NCBI GenBank assembly: GCA_041175665.1
Contig: JBEDEM010000017.1
Location: 1-38,289, forward strand
DNA length: 38,289 nt
Direction of reading: 5' to 3'
Source: UBA3064 sp016868095
GTDB taxonomy: Bacteria; Pseudomonadota; Gammaproteobacteria; Burkholderiales; Burkholderiaceae_E
Of the stretch, positions 15,919 to 22,793 are shown one piece after another. The notes under the pieces were generated by a model. That model saw nothing but the letters and a program-made list of their open reading frames with translations. It searched no databases and was not told the origin of the DNA. The translations under genes and the position numbers were made by a program. The stretch's first letter is position 1, and each line of letters begins with the position of its first letter.

Positions 15919-17544
15919 ATGTACCCAGGCTCTTATGCTTTAAAGCATCCCGATAGAGCAGCATTTATTATGGCTAGCACCGGTGCGTCGGTGAGCTATG
16001 CCGAGTTTGAAATGCGCAGCAACCGCCTTGCTCATTTGTTGCGAGCCCAAGGCCTTAAGCGTTTGGATCACTACGCTATTTTTATGGAAAACAATGACCG
16101 CTATTTGGAGTCTTGCGCTGCAGGTGAGCGTTGTGGTCTTTATTACACCTGCGTAAACTCATTTCTTACTGCTGACGAGCTCGCTTATATTTTACAAAAC
16201 AGTGAGTCAAAGCTGTTGATTTGCTCTTATACCAAACTCGATATTGCTCTTGAAGCGATCAAGCAATGTCCACGCATCAGCATGGTGCTTGTTTGCGGTG
16301 AGCGGACGCAAACACCAAGGGATCAGGCCCTACCCGAGATGGGTTCTGTCCTGCACTCGGGATCTTTAGCCGTACAGGATCTGGATTCGGTAAGCGTGTA
16401 TGACTTTGTCGAAGCCTGTCAAGCGTTTCCAGCGACTCCGGTTGCCGATGAGTCGCTGGGCACACCGATGCTTTACTCCTCGGGTACGACGGGCAGGCCG
16501 AAAGGAATCCTGCGACCCTTGCCAGAAAATCCGCCTTCAAAGCCTTTGCCCTTATTTGACTTCCTGACCAAGCTCTGGCGCTACCGAGAAGACATGATGT
16601 ATTTGTCGCCTGCACCGCTTTATCACTCGGCCCCGCAGGCTGCTGTATCGCTCACCATCCGTATAGGCGGAACCGTGGTGATTATGGAAAAATTTGATCC
16701 GATGGATTATTTATCACTGATTGAACGCTATAAGATCAGTCATAGCCAGCTCGTCCCGACCATGTTTAGCCGTATGCTCAAGCTAAGCGATCAAGAACGT
16801 GCGACTTACGACTTATCAAGTCTTGAGGTGGCTATTCACGCTGCTGCGCCTTGTCCACCTCAAGTCAAGGAGGCGATGATTAATTGGTGGGGTCCGATCA
16901 TTCACGAATACTACGGTGCTACCGAAGGTCTTGGCTTTACCGCTTGTGACACGGTGCAATGGCTAAGCCACAAGGGCTCGGTTGGTAAAGTGCTGTTTGG
17001 CGACTTGCATATTCTTGATGAGGCTATGCAAGCCTGTCCCAAGGGCGAGCCAGGTACCGTTTGGTTCAAGACAGGGTCTCCGTTTGAATATTTCAATGAC
17101 CCGGAAAAGACCCGAGAAGCCACATCGCCCGATGGGACAATGACAACGGTTGGCGATGTCGGTTATGTTGATGAGGATGGTTATTTGTACTTAACCGATC
17201 GGGCTACCTTCATGATTATTTCAGGCGGTGTGAATATTTATCCGCAAGAATGTGAAAACCTTCTCATCACGCACCCCCATGTTGCGGACGCAGCTGTTTT
17301 TGGTGTTCCCAACGCGGACCTCGGAGAGGAAGTCAAGGCGGTGGTGGAATTAATGCCAGGTGTTGCCGCCGATCAGGCAACCGTAGACGACTTAATGGCT
17401 TTTTGCAAAGCGCATTTGTCGATTCAAAAATGTCCTCGGTCGATTGACTTTGAAGAGAGCCTGCCGCGACTGCCGACGGGCAAGCTCTATAAGCGCATCT
17501 TACGGGATCGTTATTGGGGCCATAAGACGAGCCGGATTGTGTAG
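15919..17544 (+). CDS. AMP-forming acyl-CoA synthetase
   Basis: A 541-residue ANL-superfamily ligase that activates a carboxylic acid with ATP and CoA. The phosphate-binding loop is YSSGTTGRPKG near residue 187, the adenine/acyl motif is YYGATEGLGF near 333, the hinge region is TVGDVGYVDEDGYLYLTDR near 410, and the C-terminal catalytic lysine is in LPTGKLYKR near 519. The order and spacing match medium/long-chain or aryl acyl-CoA ligases; the acid is not determinable. AAGGAG lies upstream of the ATG. It is the second gene of an apparent operon with the unusual SDR protein upstream and a lipoprotein gene 13 bp downstream. Confidence 0.93.
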   Translation: MYPGSYALKHPDRAAFIMASTGASVSYAEFEMRSNRLAHLLRAQGLKRLDHYAIFMENNDRYLESCAAGERCGLYYTCVNSFLTADELAYILQNSESKLLICSYTKLDIALEAIKQCPRISMVLVCGERTQTPRDQALPEMGSVLHSGSLAVQDLDSVSVYDFVEACQAFPATPVADESLGTPMLYSSGTTGRPKGILRPLPENPPSKPLPLFDFLTKLWRYREDMMYLSPAPLYHSAPQAAVSLTIRIGGTVVIMEKFDPMDYLSLIERYKISHSQLVPTMFSRMLKLSDQERATYDLSSLEVAIHAAAPCPPQVKEAMINWWGPIIHEYYGATEGLGFTACDTVQWLSHKGSVGKVLFGDLHILDEAMQACPKGEPGTVWFKTGSPFEYFNDPEKTREATSPDGTMTTVGDVGYVDEDGYLYLTDRATFMIISGGVNIYPQECENLLITHPHVADAAVFGVPNADLGEEVKAVVELMPGVAADQATVDDLMAFCKAHLSIQKCPRSIDFEESLPRLPTGKLYKRILRDRYWGHKTSRIV

Positions 17545-17557
17545 AAGGCGCTGCGCA

Positions 17558-18085
17558 ATGAACTCTCGTTCTTCTGCTCCTGTCTTGATGCTTCTTGGCT
17601 TGATAGTGTTGGGGCTCGTTGCTTGTGCTTCACTTGAGCCAATCACGGGATTTAAGCAATACGCGCCCAGCAAGCAAATGCTTGGTCAGACGCCCGAACA
17701 GTTCATTGCTTTATTGGGAAAGCCTGCGGCAGCGCTCGATACGCCCACAGGACGCCGCTTGATTTTTACCAGGGGGCCGTTTGGCAGGCATAGCTATGCA
17801 GTCGACTTCAATGCAAAGCGTGAGGCGATCGCGTTTGAACAATTACTGCATGAAGAACAGTTTGCAAAAATTCAGCCTGGCATGGGAGAAGAAGCCGTGA
17901 TCGCAGTCATTGGCCCATCGACTGTGCAAGAGGGGCTTGCGATGCAATGGGGTTATGTTTGGTCTTATCGATTTGAGAACGGTCAATGTATTTGGTTCCA
18001 GATCGAATGGGATTATCAGATGAAAGTTCGCAGCGTGGGCTATGGCATACCGCCAGAGTGTCAAAGGCGAGGGCGATGGTTTTAG
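17558..18085 (+). CDS. Small lipoprotein, BamE/SmpA-like in layout
   Basis: A 175-residue protein with a lipoprotein signal peptide: a basic start, a Leu/Val-rich core and the lipobox LVAC with the Cys at about residue 22. The mature part has two short repeats of the kind seen in BamE/SmpA-fold lipoproteins: MLGQTPEQFIALLGKPAAAL and IQPGMGEEAVIAVIGPST, each a 'G-x-T/M-xx-x-V/F-xxx-hGxP/S' turn. The protein is probably anchored in the outer or inner membrane facing the periplasm. The open frame begins further upstream inside the synthetase gene; ATG 17558 is chosen because it starts the signal peptide. A hairpin follows the stop at once. A specific role is not recognisable. Confidence 0.82.
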   Translation: MNSRSSAPVLMLLGLIVLGLVACASLEPITGFKQYAPSKQMLGQTPEQFIALLGKPAAALDTPTGRRLIFTRGPFGRHSYAVDFNAKREAIAFEQLLHEEQFAKIQPGMGEEAVIAVIGPSTVQEGLAMQWGYVWSYRFENGQCIWFQIEWDYQMKVRSVGYGIPPECQRRGRWF

Positions 18086-18108
18086 GGCGGCTTGCTTAGG
18101 CCGCCTTT
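18086..18108. terminator. GC-rich hairpin between convergent genes, likely terminator
   Basis: GGCGGC (18086-18091) pairs with GCCGCC (18100-18105) across an 8-base loop and is followed by TTT. It begins one base after the stop of the lipoprotein gene and sits just before the end of the convergent HTTM gene. The T run is short, so efficiency is uncertain. Confidence 0.5.
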
Positions 18109-18121
18109 GCCTTAAGCCGCG

Positions 18122-18970
18122 CTAGCCTGTTGTTTGAAGAGCGTAGGCCGCATAAATCAAGGCGGGAAAACAACTACTCCACGACCAGAAAAAACGGTTT
18201 AAACCAAAGTACACAAAGACGAGGCCATGAAAGACGAGGGCTGTTAAGCAAGCGAGCTTGGCAAGCATTGGGTGAAGCAAAAGTAAGGGCGTGACGCATT
18301 CCCAAAGGATAAAGCTCCAGCTCACTAACATCGCAACGCGTTGGCGTCTAAATAGGCTGTCGGACTTGAGCGGTCCATGCACTGCATTATCTAGAAAGTG
18401 TATCAGTGCACTTCCGTTGCGCCATGCTGCATCCCGAAACTTGACTGCACCTGAAACGACGTAAGAGCTTAGACTTTGAATCACGATGAACCACAGGCTG
18501 ACTTGATCGCCGATGCTCGAAGGCTTCATGCCGGCAAGCCAAAGACCCAAGCTACAGGCCTCGCCAAGGACCAAGCCATTGAGCAGACTTAGGGTCATGA
18601 GGTCGCTACCTCCATTGAGGGCACCTCGCCAGCGGATCATCCAAAGCAGTTGGCTTATCCAAAGTACGATAATGCTCGCTGATTGAAGCCTTGGTTCGAT
18701 TGATTGGCCGAAAAGCATCGAGAGAGCGACCAAGCCTCGTAAGCCGAACCATAAGCTCATTTGCTTTAGCTCAAAAACCCATGCAAAGCTTCGAAAGCAT
18801 TTGGGCCAGTTTGACGCCAGGTCGCGACCTAAGATGGCCCATTGAGCGTAGGGCTCTTCGCCTAAGGTCCTAAGAAGTTTGCGATCTTCAAACCATTGGC
18901 ATAACAATCCCAGTGCAAGTAAGAGCTTAAGCGCTTCAAGAGCAAGCCTCGGGTCTGCAAGCGAGTCCAA
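18122..18970 (-). CDS. HTTM-type multi-pass membrane protein
   Basis: A 282-residue protein with about six to seven hydrophobic helices. The segment SSYVVSGAVKFRDAAWRNGSALIHFLDN (about residues 168-195) has the 'Y...G..K....W..G.AL' layout of the HTTM domain, the membrane part related to vitamin-K-dependent gamma-carboxylase; the catalytic C-terminal part of that enzyme is missing. The function of stand-alone HTTM proteins is unknown. The only upstream start is a TTG at 18970, 11 bases after the previous stop; the next Met is residue 71, inside the membrane domain, so the TTG is used here. It is the last gene of a four-gene minus-strand operon with an unknown 201-residue protein, an SDR and cytochrome c'. 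Confidence 0.7.
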   Translation of the reverse strand: MDSLADPRLALEALKLLLALGLLCQWFEDRKLLRTLGEEPYAQWAILGRDLASNWPKCFRSFAWVFELKQMSLWFGLRGLVALSMLFGQSIEPRLQSASIIVLWISQLLWMIRWRGALNGGSDLMTLSLLNGLVLGEACSLGLWLAGMKPSSIGDQVSLWFIVIQSLSSYVVSGAVKFRDAAWRNGSALIHFLDNAVHGPLKSDSLFRRQRVAMLVSWSFILWECVTPLLLLHPMLAKLACLTALVFHGLVFVYFGLNRFFWSWSSCFPALIYAAYALQTTG

Positions 18971-18981
18971 TGGGCTAAGGC

Positions 18982-19587
18982 TTACCGAACAGTGGATGTC
19001 GGCTGAGCCCTCAAAGGGGCCAATGCTTTATGGCATGCTATGGATTCAGAACGCAGGACTAAGCGTTCATCGTCATCGTCGAGCTCAAACGCGCATGTCT
19101 TAAGTGGATGATCGCCTTGGGTTAAGGGGTCGATCAGTAAGAGTCGAAACTGCATGGCCGTGGCCAAAGGCCATTGCTGCTGTGCGAGGGATTGTGCAAG
19201 CGCTTGCACGCTTAAATAAACGCTGCCCTCAAGCAGCCGTGCTTCATGGGTGGTGGGGTCGGCCAGCTCGACAGCAAGTTGATCGACCAGGCTTTGTTGA
19301 TAGAGCTGTGCGCAGACATCGGGCTGAAAAAAAAGTCCTCGCCATGAGCGCTTAGCCTGAGGATGAAAGCTTTGCCAAGCAGACCAGTTGGCTTCATCGA
19401 GCTTTGCTCGAGTCTGAAGTATAGGTTTGTGGCCTAACCGATCGAAAAAGTGCCAGCTAGGAAAAAATCCGCGAAGCAGTCTCAACCAGGGACTCTGCGC
19501 CGCCTTTCCTCGCCAACGCATCGCAAGCCATAAGGTCAAGCAATAGAACGAAATGAAAGAAATTCCGAACGATACGGCATTCATCAC
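18982..19587 (-). CDS. Unrecognised 201-residue protein with N-terminal membrane anchor
   Basis: I do not recognise this family. The protein starts with one hydrophobic helix (VSFGISFISFYCLTLWLAM) followed by a positively charged stretch (RWRGKAAQ), so a single N-in anchor with a soluble domain is likely, although which side the domain faces is not settled. The soluble part is rich in Gln, Leu and Trp and contains a SWHFFDRLGHKP segment and an acidic patch, ELDDDDERLV. The start is GTG 19587 or ATG 19584; both lie within nine bases of the SDR stop, implying translational coupling. It ends 11 bases before the HTTM gene, which suggests the two work as a pair. It contains no CxxC motif. Confidence 0.72.
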   Translation of the reverse strand: MMNAVSFGISFISFYCLTLWLAMRWRGKAAQSPWLRLLRGFFPSWHFFDRLGHKPILQTRAKLDEANWSAWQSFHPQAKRSWRGLFFQPDVCAQLYQQSLVDQLAVELADPTTHEARLLEGSVYLSVQALAQSLAQQQWPLATAMQFRLLLIDPLTQGDHPLKTCAFELDDDDERLVLRSESIACHKALAPLRAQPTSTVR

Positions 19588-19590
19588 AGT

Positions 19591-20373
19591 CTAAACAAGC
19601 AGCATGCCACCGTCGACTAAGATCGACTGCCCTGTGATGGCTTTGGATTCATCGCTGGCCAGAAGTACTGCCATATGGGCGATCTCTTCGGGATCGAGGA
19701 TGCGACCGATTGGAATTCTTGATAGGGTCGCTTGAATAATGCCCTCGATGTCAACACCAGCGACTTGCGCATAGCCGCGCTTTAGATCTTCGACCATATC
19801 GGTTTGTACAAAACCCGGACAAATCGCATTGACTCTGACCCCCGACGCTGCTACTTCCAGAGCGACACAACGTGTGAGACCCACAAGCGCATGCTTGCTG
19901 ACGTTATAGGCGCTCTGATTCCTTGAACCCCATTTGCCCGCCGTCGATGCCATATTAATAATGCTTCCCTTAGCGCGGTCTTTCATACCTGGCAGAACTG
20001 CTTGCATCAAATGAACAACCCCAAACAGGTTGACATCTAATAACGCTTGAAAATCGTCGGGACTGTGATCAAGAAAAGCGCCTGAACGATGAATGCCTGC
20101 ATTGTTGACCAAGACGTCGATACCACCGAGTTCTTGCTCAATCTCAGTAACCGCTTTAAAACAGGCTTGTCGATCGCGTACATCGACTTGCAACAACATG
20201 CAGTTTGCGGTTTTGAGCTCAGTGTTTTGTACCAGTTCATCGAGTGCTTCGCGCTTGGTGGCGAGAAGCGCAAGATTTGCGCCCTCGCGAGCAAAGGCAA
20301 GTGCAATCGCCCGCCCTATGCCACGGCTTGCACCGGTAATTAGCGCACGCTGCCCGCTAAGGCGCTGGCTCAT
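19591..20373 (-). CDS. SDR family oxidoreductase (canonical; 3-hydroxyacyl/3-hydroxybutyrate dehydrogenase-like)
   Basis: A 260-residue classical SDR with a complete active site: TGASRGIG (residues 13-20) for NAD(P) binding, NNAG (90-93), and the Ser143-Tyr156-Lys160 triad in MASTAGKWGSRNQSAYNVSK. The layout, including the CPGFVQTDMVEDL segment and the C-terminal GQSILVDGG, resembles 3-hydroxybutyrate and 3-oxoacyl reductases, but the substrate is uncertain. It starts two bases after the cytochrome c' stop and ends three bases before the 201-residue protein, so it is in the middle of a tightly packed operon. It contrasts with the SDR-like protein at 15116-15901, which lacks the triad. Confidence 0.92.
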   Translation of the reverse strand: MSQRLSGQRALITGASRGIGRAIALAFAREGANLALLATKREALDELVQNTELKTANCMLLQVDVRDRQACFKAVTEIEQELGGIDVLVNNAGIHRSGAFLDHSPDDFQALLDVNLFGVVHLMQAVLPGMKDRAKGSIINMASTAGKWGSRNQSAYNVSKHALVGLTRCVALEVAASGVRVNAICPGFVQTDMVEDLKRGYAQVAGVDIEGIIQATLSRIPIGRILDPEEIAHMAVLLASDESKAITGQSILVDGGMLLV

Positions 20374-20375
20374 GC

Positions 20376-20876
20376 TTACTTGGCTCGATAGTCGTCATGA
20401 CAGGCTTTGCAACTTGCGGCAGTTGCATTGACCGCAGCCTTTAAGTCGTCGAGCTTGCCTGTTGCGGCTGCGGTTTTGAGCTTGGTCACTTCGCCTAAAA
20501 ACTTATCGGTCACTTGCTTATAGCCGTCTTTATCCTTCCAGATTTCAGCCTTTGCCTTGGTGTCGCCCTTATCGGTTCCTTCACCAAAGGCAGCCCAGGG
20601 CAGTACAGCCATGCTGGCCACAATGGCAGCGTTATCGGCTGCTGCTTTGGCGTCATAGGGTGCTTTACCCTGTGCCATCGCCGCAAGGCGGGCGAAATGC
20701 TGTTGCATCACAAAAAGTGCGTTTTTACGGTACTTGATGGCATCCTCGGGCTTGGCAAACTGAGCTTGGGCTTGTGTGCCAAGCGAAAGCGCTGCTGCGC
20801 AAAGCGCAAGGCTGATGCCTCGCTTGAAGGACTTGGAAAGGCTGATGGGTTGTGTCATGGTTGGGTAGGCTTTCAT
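20376..20876 (-). CDS. Cytochrome c' (class II c-type cytochrome)
   Basis: A 166-residue periplasmic haem protein. A signal peptide covers the first roughly 38 residues (hydrophobic core SLALCAAALSLG, cleavage near AQAQ). The mature part is a four-helix bundle type with Met in the N-terminal FVMQQHFARL helix, and the single haem-binding motif CKACH is placed at the very C-terminus, as in all cytochromes c'. Such proteins bind NO or CO and are linked to nitric-oxide tolerance. The ATG at 20876 has a GGAG seven bases upstream; an internal ATG at 20858 is less likely. The divergent cytochrome b561 gene starts 46 bases away, a natural electron-transfer partner. Confidence 0.93.
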   Translation of the reverse strand: MKAYPTMTQPISLSKSFKRGISLALCAAALSLGTQAQAQFAKPEDAIKYRKNALFVMQQHFARLAAMAQGKAPYDAKAAADNAAIVASMAVLPWAAFGEGTDKGDTKAKAEIWKDKDGYKQVTDKFLGEVTKLKTAAATGKLDDLKAAVNATAASCKACHDDYRAK

Positions 20877-20922
20877 GGGCTAACTCCAGAGAGGGTTTAT
20901 GATGAGGAGAAGTCTTTAAGCG

Positions 20923-21543
20923 GTGAATGATCGCATGCAAGTACAACAGGAAGAAGTAAGTCAGCCTATTTCGGTCTGGGATTGGCCCCTGCGACTTTTC
21001 CACTGGTTGCTGGCATTAGCGGTGGCTGGACTGGTGATTACTGGACAGCAGGGTGGCGAGGCGATGTCGCAGCATGAACGCTTGGGCTACGCGGTACTTG
21101 CCTTGCTAGGTTTTCGACTGGTTTGGGGTCTTGTTGGTTCCAAGACAGCAAGGTTTCGGCACTTTCTTGCCAGCCCGGCAAAAGCGCTAGCTTATGTGCG
21201 CTTGTCGCGCGATGAGAAGGCACGGTGGCTAGGGCATTCGCCACTGGGCGCTTATGCAGTGCTTCTTATGCTGAGCTTACTGCTGGCACAGGCGCTCACG
21301 GGCTTAATCGCTGACGATGAGATTGCCTTCACAGGGCCTTTGGCTGCTTCGGTACCTGGTGCATGGTCTGCATGGGCGACCTGGTATCACAAAAGTATTG
21401 GCAAACCTGCACTGCTCGTGATGATCGGGCTTCATCTTTCGGCGATCGCCTATTACGCGATCGTGCTGAGAATTCCCTTGCTTGGCGCGATGATTTTTGG
21501 CAAGCGGGAGATTCCAAGCTTAGATGATGATACAAAAAAGTAA
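20923..21543 (+). CDS. Cytochrome b561 (membrane di-haem b)
   Basis: A 206-residue membrane protein with four predicted helices. Helix 1 holds the WDWPLRLFHWLLAL motif with a haem-ligand His; later histidines appear at QHERLGYAVL, WATWYHKSIG and MIGLHLSAIAYY, the pattern of the bacterial cytochrome b561/Ni-Fe hydrogenase b-subunit family. It should exchange electrons between quinol and a periplasmic cytochrome, here plausibly the divergent cytochrome c'. The start may be GTG 20923 or ATG 20935. The stop codon lies within the first copy of a 19-bp direct repeat. About ten residues at the C-terminus are hydrophilic (SLDDDTKK). Confidence 0.9.
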   Translation: MNDRMQVQQEEVSQPISVWDWPLRLFHWLLALAVAGLVITGQQGGEAMSQHERLGYAVLALLGFRLVWGLVGSKTARFRHFLASPAKALAYVRLSRDEKARWLGHSPLGAYAVLLMLSLLLAQALTGLIADDEIAFTGPLAASVPGAWSAWATWYHKSIGKPALLVMIGLHLSAIAYYAIVLRIPLLGAMIFGKREIPSLDDDTKK

Positions 21544-21573
21544 ACCGCGTTTAGAAAAGTAAACCGCGTTTAG
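21536..21573 (-). terminator. Duplicated 19-bp unit forming two tandem terminator-like hairpins
   Basis: The unit AAAAGTAAACCGCGTTTAG occurs twice without gap (21536-21554 and 21555-21573). Each copy holds the stem TAAAC-CGC-GTTTA. Read on the minus strand, ten bases after the RraA-like stop, each hairpin is followed by C and a T run (four and six T), like a weak intrinsic terminator. Copy 1 also contains the TAA stop of the convergent cytochrome b561 gene. Confidence 0.5.
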
Positions 21574-21582
21574 TTGTATACG

Positions 21583-22284
21583 TTACCTTGTGTTTTTTAG
21601 CATGTTCTCGTAATTAAATCGTTTGTCGACCGATAAAACATCCTCGCCTGCGCGAAGGGCATCAATCATCGCTTGTTCTTTGGCTGCAATCGCCTCGGCG
21701 CGTTCAAGGGTTTGTTCGAGCGCTTCGACGCGGATCACGACGACGCCGTTGACATCGGCCATCACGATATCGCCCGGTCTTACAGCGATATCGCCCAGTC
21801 GAACAGGCACATTCCAAGCTTCTTGCATGATACGGCCACGGGCTGTGATGGGTACTGTACCGCGAGCATGAACCGGAAATTCAAATTGCTCGCAGGCGTC
21901 GACGTCGCGCACAGCGCCATCAACAACCACCCCACTTAGCTCGCGCATGCGCGCTGCCATCGATAGAATCTCACCCCAGCAATTGTTATGAAGATCACCA
22001 CGATTATCGACGACAATCACATCGCCTGGTTTGGCTGCAGCGATTGCATCAACACCAAGGTGAGCACCTGAGGCAAGCGCTGCGTGAGCCGTCACACGCA
22101 CTGTTACAGCTTCGCCAACGATGCGTGTGCGCCCCCATTGAGGAACAATGCCAATCACAGCGCCACCGGCATGAATTCCCTGATGTTTGAGCTGATCGAT
22201 CGCATCACTCAGATTTGATGTGGCAAGCAGCATCAAGCGATCTCGCAGGCCTCGATGGAGTACCTTGATCATGTCATTACCCAC
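21583..22284 (-). CDS. RraA-like / 4-hydroxy-4-methyl-2-oxoglutarate aldolase family protein
   Basis: A 233-residue member of the RraA/HMG-aldolase fold. The conserved GGAVIGIVPQ and TVRVTAHAAL stretches, the GDVIVVDNRGDLHNNCWGE segment and the metal-site motif VDGAVRDVDAC are visible. Class II pyruvate aldolases of this type cleave 4-carboxy-4-hydroxy-2-oxoadipate at the end of aromatic protocatechuate-type pathways; other members decarboxylate oxaloacetate or regulate RNase E. An aldolase or decarboxylase role is favoured because the RD and acidic residues of the active site are kept. GTG 22284 is taken as start because AAGGAAG lies six bases upstream; an ATG at 22272 is too far from it. 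The gene is downstream of DUF2237 in the same direction. Confidence 0.88.
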   Translation of the reverse strand: MGNDMIKVLHRGLRDRLMLLATSNLSDAIDQLKHQGIHAGGAVIGIVPQWGRTRIVGEAVTVRVTAHAALASGAHLGVDAIAAAKPGDVIVVDNRGDLHNNCWGEILSMAARMRELSGVVVDGAVRDVDACEQFEFPVHARGTVPITARGRIMQEAWNVPVRLGDIAVRPGDIVMADVNGVVVIRVEALEQTLERAEAIAAKEQAMIDALRAGEDVLSVDKRFNYENMLKNTR

Positions 22285-22319
22285 GCTTGTCTTCCTTGTA
22301 GCGCTTGTGCCAGGGTAGA

Positions 22320-22706
22320 TTAATCATGTTTACGATGAGCGTATGCCAGTTCCATTAAGGCCTCAAGAGGAACAATTTTTAGAGCGGCTTGATGGGTGGC
22401 TTCCAGAATCACCGGAGGTGCAAACCCAGCCTCATAGGCTTGGAGCCATCGCGATGCACATACGCACCAGCGGTCGCCTGGCTTGAGGCCTGGGAATCGA
22501 TACTGGGGTAGGGGTGTTGATAAATCATTGCCCACTGACTTGGAAAAACTTAGAAAAGCCTCGGTGACTTTGCAGCAAACCGTATGACTGCCCAAGTCTT
22601 GAGGACCTGTCTCACAACAGCCATCTCGGAAAAACCCAGTAATCGGGTCGTAGGAACAGGCCATTAAGGGTGTTCCTAGGACGTTGATGGAACCATGAAT
22701 ACTCAT
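22320..22706 (-). CDS. DUF2237 family cysteine-rich protein
   Basis: A 128-residue protein of the conserved DUF2237 family (PF09996 type). It shows the family pattern NVLGTPLMACSYDPITGFFRDGCC, TVCCKVTEAFLSFSKSVGNDLSTP, FPGLKPGDRWCVCASRW and the C-terminal ATHQAALKIVPLEALMELA. Seven cysteines lie in or next to these motifs, which suggests metal binding or redox chemistry, but no function is established for the family. The open frame extends to 22781; ATG 22706 is chosen because homology-like sequence begins there and GGAT lies upstream. It is divergent from the GMC oxidoreductase gene with an 87-bp gap and probably co-transcribed with the RraA-like gene. Confidence 0.85.
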   Translation of the reverse strand: MSIHGSINVLGTPLMACSYDPITGFFRDGCCETGPQDLGSHTVCCKVTEAFLSFSKSVGNDLSTPLPQYRFPGLKPGDRWCVCASRWLQAYEAGFAPPVILEATHQAALKIVPLEALMELAYAHRKHD

Positions 22707-22793
22707 CGCTTGATCCAAAAGCTTGCTGAATTGATCAAGGCATGCTCTCATAAAACCATGATGCTTTCCACAAGGCCACAAGGAGTGTGTGCG

